DNA of 64,000 bases from Boudabousia marimammalium. GTDB lineage: Bacteria; Actinomycetota; Actinomycetes; Actinomycetales; Actinomycetaceae. The translations under genes were made by a program, and so were the position numbers. The stretch lies in contig NZ_MPDM01000007.1 in assembly GCF_001936115.1 (NCBI RefSeq), positions 22,135-86,134 of the forward strand, given 5' to 3'. Under the pieces are notes generated by a model. The model saw only the letters and a list, made by a program, of their open reading frames with translations, made no database searches and was not told the DNA's origin. Shown here piece by piece: positions 18,601 through 26,929 of the stretch. Position 1 is the first letter of the stretch, and each line of letters opens with the position of its first letter.

Positions 18601-20289
18601 CATCCCAATCAGGTCGGCCAGCACCTGCAACGTCTGGTAGGGGGAAATATTCCACGGTTTGCGCGGCTCATGAAGCTGTGAAACATAATGCTCCATGGTG
18701 TCACGCACACTGCGCAGCTCAGCTCTTAAACCCTGAGTGTCGTATCGGAGGGCATCGGTGACGGGCTGAACGGCAACGCCCTCGCCCTCGTCCTCAATGC
18801 TGGAAACGCGCGCGGCTTCCTCACCTGTCTCATCTTCCGCCATGTAGTTAAGGTCTTCAATCCGGCCCGTAATGTGCATATCGGAGCCGAAAGCATGCTC
18901 CTCAGTGGTGTACTGTTTGGGAGCCGGCAGCGGATCTTTCAAGTGGCTGAGGGCGGAGCGAATATCGGAACGCAAATGCCGACGCCAATGCTGCGCATCA
19001 GTCAGGTCCACCGTAAAATGGCGCAGCCCGTAGCTGCGGAGCATATCGCTAATCGCGTAGGCCGTGGAGGTGTCGCCACTGGCGTAAACCACGTTGCGGC
19101 CAGAGAGCGCCACATCCACCAAAATCGCGGTCGCCAAGGTTTTCGCGTCAGTGCCCGGCCCGGCATCAACCACGAAGCTGCGGCCCAGCCTGGTAGTCTC
19201 AACCACGTGCGAGCCCAGCGGATCAAGGTCACCCACGCCGTGCTCTGAGTCCGGGTCACGGTCCTTCGGGGAGCCCGGCAGGAGCGGCTCACGGAAAATC
19301 TTTTGCGCTTCCGGGTCGCCAGCTAGCGCCCGCACCAGCGGGGACTGCTGCAACTTCGCGCCGTCAGCCAGCTCCCGGGACGCCATATACATGGGGTGCA
19401 TCGCAAGGTCTAGGGACAGGTCTTCATGCACGCTGAAGCGGTCCAGTTTGTCCGCCACCATTGCACGCAGCAGGTCCAGAGCCGGGCCGGGCGTGAAACC
19501 GTGCCGGCCAATGCTCTCATTGTAAAGCTCAGTGGGATTAACTCGGACACCCTCTTCACGTAGCGCCTGCAACAGCACCGGCGAAATCATCATGGAGCCT
19601 TCCTGCTGAATCAGGTAGTCCTCCCCCTGCGGCACCAGCGTCACCGGGCGCAAGAAAATAGGCAGATTCAGCATGGACGGTTCAGGGCGTTTCGAGGATG
19701 TATCCGGTAGCCCCTGAGCATCAGTCAAGATGCGGTCTTTATCCTTCGGGGTGTGCAGCCAGCGGGCAGTACCGACCGCTAGGTACACGCTGGAGACGCC
19801 GTAATCTTGCACCTGCAGATCAGATGCGCGTAGCAGCGCCCGAGCCTGCTTCATGCCCTGATGGAAAGCGGAAGGCTCACGCACCATATGGGAGAGGGTG
19901 ACAGACGCCCCGGAGTAGAGGCGCACTAGACCACCGGGATGCGAATGGGTAAGTTCCACGATGGTGCCGCGGGCCGGCATTTCAGCAAGGTCCAGCTGTT
20001 TCACCCAGGCATCTAGGCTGCGACTGAAACTGTATGGTTCCGGCGCCATTTTAGTCTCAGCGGGAGCGGATTCTGCTTCGTTTTCGGGAGCGTTTTCGTC
20101 GCCTTCATCAGCGTTCTTCAAGGCGCCCTCGGCATCCAAGAGCTCCTGGTGGTCCGGTTCCGGTGAGGTACCCTCTTCCCCGGTTGCGGGGACATTTTCT
20201 GACCCGACAGTGTCCCACGGGGGGAGCTGTTCGGGTTGGGGCTCGCCTTTGCGTTCGCCTCGGCCGGTGAAAAAGTTTATCGGACTCAC
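15622..20289 (-). CDS. Very large SF1-helicase-like protein with degenerate ATPase and VSR-like nuclease domains
   Basis: 1,555 residues. The layout is that of actinobacterial SF1 helicases with a VSR/DUF559-like C-terminus: an acidic disordered N-terminus (1-85), a mixed region with the P-loop place at about 375-382 (GPGTDAKT), helical insertions, the Walker B place at about residue 985 (VVVVDRMED), a later helicase motif with VVVSMDDANGIERDRVIVS, then a VSR-like fold (VVPNVGVEGGYRIPLAL ... VAVLTDDANY ... LEANGWLVKRIFST). Conserved residues are lost: the P-loop Gly before Lys is Ala, the DE of Walker B is DR, and the nuclease Asp and Glu-Cys-Asp positions are Pro and Leu-Thr-Asp. A nucleic-acid role is inferred; catalysis is doubtful. 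The frame is intact and long, so the protein is under selection. Confidence 0.6.
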   Translation of the reverse strand: MSPINFFTGRGERKGEPQPEQLPPWDTVGSENVPATGEEGTSPEPDHQELLDAEGALKNADEGDENAPENEAESAPAETKMAPEPYSFSRSLDAWVKQLDLAEMPARGTIVELTHSHPGGLVRLYSGASVTLSHMVREPSAFHQGMKQARALLRASDLQVQDYGVSSVYLAVGTARWLHTPKDKDRILTDAQGLPDTSSKRPEPSMLNLPIFLRPVTLVPQGEDYLIQQEGSMMISPVLLQALREEGVRVNPTELYNESIGRHGFTPGPALDLLRAMVADKLDRFSVHEDLSLDLAMHPMYMASRELADGAKLQQSPLVRALAGDPEAQKIFREPLLPGSPKDRDPDSEHGVGDLDPLGSHVVETTRLGRSFVVDAGPGTDAKTLATAILVDVALSGRNVVYASGDTSTAYAISDMLRSYGLRHFTVDLTDAQHWRRHLRSDIRSALSHLKDPLPAPKQYTTEEHAFGSDMHITGRIEDLNYMAEDETGEEAARVSSIEDEGEGVAVQPVTDALRYDTQGLRAELRSVRDTMEHYVSQLHEPRKPWNISPYQTLQVLADLIGMHPAPRTKVRFNEAVCQGIFNDGGAQARAALDEAAAVGFFAPENSEQAWYNAKIYDSETAHQVIDAIRAVQGEALDTVRFAMSRTASETGLRSASSLAEWSEQLDMLDGVREVLDIFLPHVFERSASDMIAATASSQWRRDNDRPMKRSIRRRLTKQAKDMVRPGTAVPDLHAALKSVQAKRQAWNKYSEAGGWPTLPSDLDGMRQSTATVTGKLEVIQSVLPEADLLHMPVGELDELIGRLEATAATAYGLPALHDAKATLEQLGLTEFAEDLLRRKVSPELIVPELDLAWWASILSHIMKQNQGFEALDGPTLDSLTAQLRQLDRAHIDSLEDAAWRLLRHRARKVARAHAGAITGLIEQFNSGAAIDMADLIHREPWLWDLVPIRIIPAVLAPSVVGASTDVVVVDRMEDTQMGHLIPLISRTKQLIALGDKQREGEGAWQTIASLLPHLPAPASRTPYHQAVASLLSRHGYQQSVAPLPTPRTMHTVNLVKVDGRGMPAIGATTVESSTAEVNKVVEMVLDHAIGRADESLAVAALNARHAGYLQEAIISALASNQNPAIDDFFRTDKAEPFVVVSMDDANGIERDRVIVSVGYAKTPHGRMMHDLGEISQSDGLVKLAEVLNMVRADLTLLIGFTPEDVDEKRLTAPGERLLLDLYRVAEGGGIQDSAGWETVGEAPDRLLVDLAERLYRMGVDVVPNVGVEGGYRIPLALGHPDVPDELLVAVLTDDANYVKQPSLRVRDRHEVERLEANGWLVKRIFSTAAFADPQGEAEALVELVLDAVDERLGRNRGETLAPGIVEDEDEGAPEATPAPDAEQTVTHHDSGASEAEYLAEQIAAPQSEGEGNAGDWAGEPELPVDELEDTCSIHPDVETTGEQMFETGLDHGVEIQTPITVATPIVRDRGPRPGVATGLPLAAYSDEQLDQMIRWISGDEVPRTHKQFVKELHRALGLTRTGRQVDAVLGYAIRRNYEILNLLNDPSSEGNKNE

Positions 20290-20360
20290 CCCTTTATCCT
20301 AACGATTTCGCCGTATTTTGCACGCGTGCCACACCGCGGCAACCGGCTTGCCCGCCTGGT

Positions 20361-21317
20361 TCAAGAGTCGAGGAGGTGCCGAGGGTTCCCCACTCCGGCC
20401 CGTTGTGGTTGGCTGATTCCAGCGGCGAGGATGGGTTGGCGCTCCAGGATGGGTTCAACCTGTTTTTCCAGCCAGTTCTCTGTAATCCCAGCATGGTAGG
20501 TGATGGCGTCGAGGGCGACGAGGATCCGGTAAATGGAATGGTCGCTGAAGGGCCGGAATTGGCGGCTAGCCCGGCGGGCGGTACTGCGGGAGATGCGCGG
20601 CATGTCCGCGACCGGATGGTTCCAGATGCGGGCGCAGTGGGAGATACGGTTACGCAGGTAGACGAATGATTTGATCTGGCTGGGCAGTGCGCGGGGGCTG
20701 GTGTTTAGGCTGCCCGCCACGTCGTCTAGCACGCCGGAGGCTTTGGAGGCGGCAATATGTTTGGAGAGCGTCCCGAAGGAGAAAGCCTCCACGGCCACCC
20801 AGATGGGTAGTTCAGCGTAGGCTTCGGCGGGGTATTCCCCGTTTTCTTTTTCGCCGTCTTGGAAGTGCTGGATGGCGGCTTCTTTGCTCCGGTTGAGGTT
20901 TCTGAGGGCCGCGAACTGGGGTTGCCCGGTAGCATCCGGTGGCGGGGTGAGGCCTTCACCGTGGAGGAAGGTGTCACGCGGGCCGACCAGTTGCGCGTAG
21001 GAGTTCGCGAAGCGGGCTCGGAGCGTGATTTCGAGGGGGCGTAGAGCCTGCGTGCAGACGTGTTTGAGTTGCTCTTCCGCCTGGTAGAGGTCTTTGATTT
21101 CAGTAAAGGTCGAGCCAGCCATGAAGCCACTGTTTTGGTCGGCAGGATCCTTCAGCCAGTACCGGTAGTAGGCGGAGAGCCGATAGTAGCTGACCTGGCT
21201 GAGAAACTTTGCGCATTCGTCTAGGTTTTCAACATGCAAGCCGAGGGCGTCCAGCTGCTGCGCCTGCCGCCGGTAAATGTCCTGGCTGTCTTGTTGTTTC
21301 ACGTCTTTGTCTTTCAC
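20361..21317 (-). CDS. Abi_2 family (AbiD/AbiF type) abortive-infection protein, HEPN fold
   Basis: 318 residues from GTG 21317. The frame is open to 21551, but its first 78 codons only translate the repeat-rich promoter region. Family marks: FLSQVSYYRLSAYYRYW near 38-54, LEITLRARFANSYAQ at 95-109 and the HEPN RNase motif R-x4-H in LRNRISHCARIWNHP (Arg222 to His227). Abi_2 proteins are HEPN-type enzymes linked to growth arrest upon phage infection, probably by cutting RNA. The gene is divergent from a Fic gene across about 200 bases holding a palindromic repeat, so the two may share control. A phage-defence role is inferred from family and neighbours. Confidence 0.82.
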   Translation of the reverse strand: MKDKDVKQQDSQDIYRRQAQQLDALGLHVENLDECAKFLSQVSYYRLSAYYRYWLKDPADQNSGFMAGSTFTEIKDLYQAEEQLKHVCTQALRPLEITLRARFANSYAQLVGPRDTFLHGEGLTPPPDATGQPQFAALRNLNRSKEAAIQHFQDGEKENGEYPAEAYAELPIWVAVEAFSFGTLSKHIAASKASGVLDDVAGSLNTSPRALPSQIKSFVYLRNRISHCARIWNHPVADMPRISRSTARRASRQFRPFSDHSIYRILVALDAITYHAGITENWLEKQVEPILERQPILAAGISQPQRAGVGNPRHLLDS

Positions 21318-21431
21318 CGTAAAGATTAAAGTCCCCGGCCATTTGTGCTTAACTCCTAGAAGCAGAGGCCTGACCGGGGATCTATCAATATCTATTATAA
21401 CAATTCTGGCGGGATTTTTACAGGTCTGGTG

Positions 21432-21493
21432 GATATGTAAAGAATTTTTACATGTCAAGAAAACGTGTAAAAAATTTGCCGATTTTTTTACAT
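21432..21493 (+). repeat. 62-bp repeat with palindromes upstream of fic (copy 1)
   Basis: AT-rich unit between the divergent abi and fic genes, about 88% identical by eye to 22687-22747 after fic. It contains the inverted motif TTTTTACATGT ... ACGTGTAAAAA and ends in TTTTTTACAT. Probably an operator for a regulator of the divergent promoters. Confidence 0.75.
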
Positions 21494-21521
21494 ATGCAGA
21501 TTTACCGCCTATAGTTGATGT

Positions 21522-22616
21522 ATGTGGAATGGACCAGAATCTCCGTATCAAGAGCTCCCCGGATTACCTCCAGCCGTGGACTTAGCTACCCCGCGCATAC
21601 TTTCGGCACTGATTGAACCTAGGGCCGCTTTAGCCGCTTTAAACCAGGCCTGTAAGCAGCTTCCAAATCCTGCTTTACTGATTAACCTGATCCCATTATT
21701 GGAGGCACAGTCTTCCAGTGAGATTGAGAATATTGTGACGACTCGCGACGAGTTGTTCCGGGCCGCAAACCTAGAAGAACTCTCTCAGATCTCCCCAGCG
21801 GCTCGTGAGGCTCTACGCTACAGAGCGGCCCTTCGCGCCGGGTTTGAGTCAATTCTTGATCGTCCCTTAACCGCACGAACAGCGGCGCACGTTTGTTCTG
21901 AGATTCTTGGGCGTGAGGTGCAGGTACGGTCGGGAACAGGTACTTATATTGGCAACGCCAGAACGCAGAAGAGGATATACACTCCCCCGGAGGGTAAAGG
22001 AGTGTTGGAGAGCAAGCTCTCTGACTGGGAAAAGTTTATTCATCAATCAGAAGAGCTTGACCCGTTGATTGTGATGGCTCTAGCACACTACCAGTTTGAG
22101 GCAATCCACCCGTTCTCTGATGGAAATGGACGCACTGGACGCATCCTCAACCTCTTGGCGCTGAAGGAGCTTTCCCTCCTAGACATGCCGGTACTTTATT
22201 TGTCAGGCTATTTGGTGCGACACAAGAACGACTACTATCGTCTGCTATCTGCGGTAACGGCTGAACAGAAGTGGGAAGAGTGGCTCGTTTACATGTTTAA
22301 AGCAGTAGAGCAGACGGCGAAATGGACTTTGCAGTTGATTGAAGAGCTACTAGAGCTTCAGGAGAACTTTGAGCAAAAGATCCGTGAATATGATAGTAGC
22401 CTACCAGCCGCAGACTTAACCAAGCTGGCCTTCACGCAACCCTATCTAAGAGCCAGTACGGTCATGGATTATTGCGGTGTTTCACGCCCGACCGCAACGA
22501 AACGGCTAAAGTCTCTAGCTACGGCCGGGGTGCTAACCTCGGAAAAAATGGGACGAAATACGATCTACCTGAATCAATCCCTGTTGCAGCTAGTCTTCAG
22601 CACTTCTGTGGATTAA
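21522..22616 (+). CDS. Fic domain protein (predicted AMP-transferase) with N-terminal inhibitory motif and C-terminal winged helix
   Basis: 364 residues. N-terminal YQELPGLPPAVDL and ILSALIEPRAALAAL are typical of the DUF4172-Fic architecture. SSSEIEN (64-70) is the inhibitory helix motif of class II Fic proteins and HPFSDGNGRTGR (196-207) is the full Fic active site with His196 and Arg207. The C-terminal part (FTQPYLRASTVMDYCGVSRPTATKRLKSLA) is a helix-turn-helix. Fic enzymes transfer AMP from ATP onto proteins; the inhibitory Glu keeps them quiet. Autoregulation through the palindromes at 21432 is plausible. No separate antitoxin is needed in this class. The start is an ATG at 21522 with a weak ribosome binding site. 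Confidence 0.92.
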   Translation: MWNGPESPYQELPGLPPAVDLATPRILSALIEPRAALAALNQACKQLPNPALLINLIPLLEAQSSSEIENIVTTRDELFRAANLEELSQISPAAREALRYRAALRAGFESILDRPLTARTAAHVCSEILGREVQVRSGTGTYIGNARTQKRIYTPPEGKGVLESKLSDWEKFIHQSEELDPLIVMALAHYQFEAIHPFSDGNGRTGRILNLLALKELSLLDMPVLYLSGYLVRHKNDYYRLLSAVTAEQKWEEWLVYMFKAVEQTAKWTLQLIEELLELQENFEQKIREYDSSLPAADLTKLAFTQPYLRASTVMDYCGVSRPTATKRLKSLATAGVLTSEKMGRNTIYLNQSLLQLVFSTSVD

Positions 22617-22686
22617 CTCACGCTGGGTCTTGAAATCAGGGTCGGAGGAAACCACGCAACTACCCTTAGGATTCTACGGGCGAAAA

Positions 22687-22747
22687 GATATGTAAAGAAT
22701 TTTTACACGTCACGAAAACGTGTAAAAATTCGCCAAATTTTTTACAC
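22687..22747 (+). repeat. 61-bp repeat with palindromes downstream of fic (copy 2)
   Basis: Second copy of the unit at 21432. Here the inverted motif is perfect: 11-bp arms TTTTTACACGT / ACGTGTAAAAA at 22700-22728 with a 7-base spacer. It follows the fic stop by 70 bases and lies in a region where transcription from both sides converges. Confidence 0.75.
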
Positions 22748-22905
22748 GACAGAACTGAACCTGTTAAAAGGTTAGCGTTTTGACAACCGACTATCTTTGC
22801 TGAATGTGTAGCTAATCGCAGGCTGATGCTTCGGTTTTGGTTTTGCTTTACTACCCTCTTGCTTCTCAGAGTTGTCATTCTCAGTATTCTTATCAGTCAT
22901 ATCCT

Positions 22906-23421
22906 CTACCTACAGACTATACTTCCCAGTGTCGCAAACATAAATACTGTGGCAAAGCCAAGCAACGCGTACCCTGCTTGCAACAGTTTACCCTTGCGCT
23001 TACCAAAGGATCGCAAGGCCTTTATCTCCATCACTTTCCATTGGTTTAGCTGAATCTGCATCTGTTCAGCTGACTCATCTAATTCCTTGTAGGCATTGTC
23101 AATATTGAGCGCATCCAGATGGGCTGACTTAACCGGAAAGAGAACCGCAATCGCGACTACCAAGCTTGCCATCGCTAATCCTAAATGTAGTGCAATGAGC
23201 GTTCGCGTCACGTTGGCATCTAGCATTTCGTTCTTAGCCACGATGATTGCGAAATCTGCGGATAGAGCGATTGATACGATCGTCACCAGAGACTTCGCTT
23301 TGTCTTCTAGTGATTGAATCCGACCGGCTTCTTCTATACGAAGTTGCGAGTATTCTTCATGTAAAATTTGAATCCGCGCCAGCCCACTTTCAGTTCCGTC
23401 AGACACTGCCTCCACCTCCAA
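22906..23421 (-). CDS. Membrane protein with N-terminal coiled-coil and central helix pair
   Basis: 171 residues. A helical, Glu/Gln-rich N-terminus (LHEEYSQLRIEEAGRIQSLEDKAKSL) leads into hydrophobic segments at about 45-62, 72-95 and 150-170. The layout, an amphipathic helix, a hairpin of membrane helices, a second soluble helix and a last membrane helix, resembles small membrane effectors such as SLATT or PycTM-type proteins of cyclic-nucleotide or restriction-linked defence systems, but I cannot confirm the family. It is read in the same direction as the broken restriction-modification gene 50 bases upstream. Function unknown. Confidence 0.6.
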   Translation of the reverse strand: MEVEAVSDGTESGLARIQILHEEYSQLRIEEAGRIQSLEDKAKSLVTIVSIALSADFAIIVAKNEMLDANVTRTLIALHLGLAMASLVVAIAVLFPVKSAHLDALNIDNAYKELDESAEQMQIQLNQWKVMEIKALRSFGKRKGKLLQAGYALLGFATVFMFATLGSIVCR

Positions 23422-23472
23422 ATCGAATCCAAAGCATACAGTGTTGATTCTGCCAACAAATCTTGCCCTCGC

Positions 23473-26233
23473 TCAGAAGATAGTCTTAGCCTCTTCCTGT
23501 AGTCGGGGCTTTCGATCAGCATTCGTGACCGAGAAGCTTACCCCCTGAGCCTGCAAATCTGCGTTCGTAATCAGTTCCGTACGCATAATCTGCTCCAAGA
23601 GCTCAGCTTGCTGCGGCTCCATAGAGACCAGATGCGTTAACACCGCCAGTAGTTCGCTGAACTCTTGCGATAACTCTGGAGTCCAACTGACTTCATTAAT
23701 CTGATCCAAGGGTGATGATTTCCGCCCCTTCGGCTTTGCTCGTCGGTACCCCACCCATGAGTCAATAACGTTTCTCCCGCCGACGGTATAATCCCATACC
23801 GCAGGTGAAACATTGGACCACTGCCCTTTACCTAATTTGATTATCCGGGTTGTTTCGTCATATTCGACGGTTTCAGGAATTTCGACCCCAACTGGAATGT
23901 CATATTGCGGCATGCTCCTCATGTCTTTTGCGTCCAGCACCGAAGACAATCCCTCCATAGGCCGTCCCCGTTCCCCATAGGTGTGCAACCAGATAACTAC
24001 TTCCCCCCAGTTCAACGGCTGTTTGCCACAATCCTGGATCTGTAGTTAACGGCACATGATTGGGATAGTTCTTCAGCTCACGTTTGAATAACTCAACATA
24101 GTGCGGGTGCGCAGAAACTCCTGCAATATATGCGGCTAGTTCTTCTACACTCACGCTACGGTGAAGGATGCCAGCTAGTGCCTCCAGCAGGTTTGGCGAC
24201 ACATTGGGAGAACCATCAGGATGATAGATAGGGAGCGAGCGACCGCCCCGATTATTAAAACAATGCATGTCTGGGATAAGAGCCGAAAACATCAACCCTG
24301 GACCGGCTTTAGGGAAGTGCGCATGTTGCTCAATTACGAATAGCTGTTCAGGTATACGCGCAGCCCACAAGGCTGGGCTCGGTCTATGCAACAATCGACT
24401 ATCGGCAATCAGGTATTGGCGGTCAAACGACCTATAGCCAACTCGCACAATGGCTGGTCTTTTAGGCCATTTTACTTCCATAAACGGAATACTTGTTTCC
24501 TGCTCGACATCTCGACCTGCTAAAGGCTTATGCGGAAGCTCAAACTTTGTGCTACTTGTTTCTTTAAACATATTCCGCTTTTCCTGCTCATTTTCTTCAG
24601 TAATAAGACTATCCCAACGCCGTTCAAGCAAAGGCGCGGTGGGAGCATACACCCAGGCCTTATTCGGCTTCACACCCGGAGCAACCCAAGGGAACAAATC
24701 AGCCAGGGCAGGTATCTGAGCCCAAGCCTTTGAGGCAGCCGGAACGAAACCGGCCGTCCACTCAGAGGACGCTAAAGTGAAACGCTCATCGTCAAGAGAA
24801 AGCGCCGCAAGCTGCTCAAACTTCTCTTCCCGGGTACCTTCCAGCTCAATATAAGAAACTGGGGCAGGCACCGAAATATCATTCTCACCATTGCGAATGA
24901 ACACACCGATGGCAACCTCGGTCTCAATATCAAAAATTGCAGTTTTAACCGGTGGTTGCTTTCCCTCCGGAGTGAGATTAATAATCCAGCCTCGGGAGGT
25001 ATTCTCTCTAATCCACCTACGCATGCCCGCAAAACCAGGGCCATTCAAATATCCAGTAGCAGTAATAAAGCAAACTACGCCCGGTTTGGATTTCTCTGTG
25101 CTCTCAAAGACCTTCCACATAGCCCAGCGCCAGAAATACACGTACAGGTTCTTCAGAACGTATTCCAGGCGCCCATTACCTTCTTCTCTAAAAGCATCCA
25201 AAGGCACTAAACCGCTCACACTGGAACCGCTCTCAACCCAGCCTCCCATGCCCTGCGCCTTATCCTTATAGGGAGGATTCCCGATGCAAACTCGAATAGG
25301 CGTCTCTTTCTTCAGCTTATTCGCTCTCTGCCTTTGTTCCGCAATCCTTTGTAAACTGTACGAAAGCTGCACACTAGAGCTAGAGTCTGAGTCCTCCAGA
25401 GTGTCTGCCACGAAGAGGTTCAATCCACCTTCGGGCACAGTGCCGCCTAGTTCACGGATTGCTTGAGAAAGACGTAGTTCCGCTACCGAAAATGGTCCAG
25501 ATTGAATCTCAATACCATACAGACGCTGCGCAGCTGCAGTCACCGCGTCAGCTACCGCCCCTTTACCATACGGTCTCGCACTTTCCGCAACGTTCCGAAG
25601 CACCGAAAGAGGGTAAGTACCCGTGCCCATGGCCGGATCTATAACAGCAATCTCCTCTGAGGACAGGCCCTTAGGAACCCTTAAATACTGTTTCAGCGCC
25701 TCATCAGTTATCCGAGTCATAGCATCTACTACTTCTACCGGCGTGTAGCAGGAACCAGATTTCTTCCGCAACTCCGGATTATAAGCAGAAAGAAACTTCT
25801 CATATAGATGTAAATACACGTCCTGCTTACCTGCGGAAATCTTTTGCCAATCTGCCCCAGATAAGGCTCGCACAATGGTTTGAATGGTAATTCCAACATT
25901 GAAATCTTCCAAATGCTCAGTGAGTAAAGCCAAGGAACGACCCAACACTGTATGTTTAGTTTCTAGGGCTTCCGCAATCTCTGGTACCCGCTTACCGTCT
26001 AGATCCATACCCTCAGAGAGTGCAATAATCAGTGAAAACATCACAGTCTGCGCAAAACCATCTGCAAACTGACTGTCAGTAGCTCTTGGATATAGGCTAG
26101 CCCTCCAGTCATTTTTCAAAGCAATAAAAGGACGAGTACGCTCATCCACCCCATGCTGTTTAGCGTACCGGCGATCAGCTTTCACGGATTCAATAACTTC
26201 TTCTCGCAGCATTGCAGCCAACGGGGCCATCAC
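23473..26233 (-). pseudogene. Broken type ISP restriction-modification gene (N6-adenine methylase plus specificity part)
   Basis: First frame 26233-23900 (777 codons) has the N6-adenine methylase motifs FxGxG-equivalent DPAMGTGTYPLSV and NPPY (CIGNPPYKD), preceded by the gate SGSCYTPVEVVDAMTRI. The second frame 24015-23473 carries the C-terminal specificity domain (VIWLHTYGERGRP, VWDYTVGGRNVIDSWVGYRRAKPKGRKSSP). They are joined by a frame error in a run of six C (24003-24008): one base fewer makes LGEEVIWLHTYGER run on. At the 5' end the first residues match the middle of typical ISP proteins (MAPLAAMLREEV), so the N-terminal nuclease-like domain is missing, with an IS3 relic right upstream. 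Methylates and cuts DNA in intact form; here probably inactive. Confidence 0.8.
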
Positions 26234-26299
26234 CTCAACTAAGCCCTTTGCCGAAGATCACCGCCGGCAGGGACACCAGCATGCTTGGATAAATACGTA

Positions 26300-26460
26300 A
26301 GGCGAAGGAGTTCAACATGTGCCGGGAAAATCTCCGGAAGATCTGGCGCGAAGATGGTCTGCATGTGCCACTAAGGAAGAAGCGTAAGCGTCTTTTGCCC
26401 CACTATCACCTTGATGTGCCAGTCGGGCAGTATCCAAGCGACGTATGCTGCTAGACTTCT
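26300..26460 (+). pseudogene. Short relic of an IS3-family transposase
   Basis: Encodes LRKIWREDGLHVPLRKKRKRL and then QYPSDVC before a stop, matching the middle of the relic at 1281-1790. Everything else of the element is lost. It sits at the truncated 5' end of the restriction-modification gene, so insertion and deletion by this element may have removed that gene's first part. Confidence 0.75.
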
Positions 26461-26539
26461 AGTTCAGCTCACCCCCGCAGGGAAAGCGGGAGATTGTAAA
26501 CAGGTGGCACTTATCTAAACCAAGCTTTAAGGGGACACT

Positions 26540-26920
26540 ATGAGAGTCGAGCACATTGCACTATACACAACAGACCTAGAGGCGCTAAAAAACTTTTATA
26601 CTAGGTTCTTCAACGCCACCACCGGCGAAAAATACACGAACCCTAACACGGGATTCTCTTCCTATTTTCTGAAGTTCCATGATGGTGCCCGGCTGGAAAT
26701 CATGAGTCAAGCCACGCACATCACGCCGCTTCCCGAGGGCGTCCTCGGGTATCATCATTTTGCTATGAGTGTGGGGTCCGAGGGTGAGGTTCGCCAGCTC
26801 ACCGAACAACTGCGGCAGGCCGGCGTCACGGTTGACTCAGAGCCCCGCTGGACTGGCGACGGCTACTATGAGAGTGTCATCTTGGACCCTGACGGCAACC
26901 GCATCGAAATCACCGTTTAA
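26540..26920 (+). CDS. VOC-superfamily protein (glyoxalase/bleomycin-resistance fold)
   Basis: 126 residues. Two beta-alpha-beta-beta-beta modules: MRVEHIALYTTDLEALKNFY to LEIM, and LGYHHFAMSVG to LDPDGNRIEITV. Metal ligands are at the expected places (His5, Glu in LEIM, His in HHFAM, Glu in IEITV), so a divalent-metal enzyme is likely. The substrate cannot be told; similar proteins include lactoylglutathione lyases and fosfomycin-type resistance enzymes. Ribosome binding site AAGGGGACAC is ahead of the ATG. Convergent with the methyltransferase gene. Confidence 0.88.
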   Translation: MRVEHIALYTTDLEALKNFYTRFFNATTGEKYTNPNTGFSSYFLKFHDGARLEIMSQATHITPLPEGVLGYHHFAMSVGSEGEVRQLTEQLRQAGVTVDSEPRWTGDGYYESVILDPDGNRIEITV

Positions 26921-26929
26921 CAGGCTGCG

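Noticed and set aside
21318..21551. N-terminal 78 codons of the Abi protein frame
   Set aside because: They translate the palindromic repeat region and give no Abi-like sequence; GTG 21317 fits the family start.
21432..22747. 62-bp repeats around fic as transposon ends
   Set aside because: They are direct, not inverted, copies relative to each other, fic is no transposase, and there is no target duplication.
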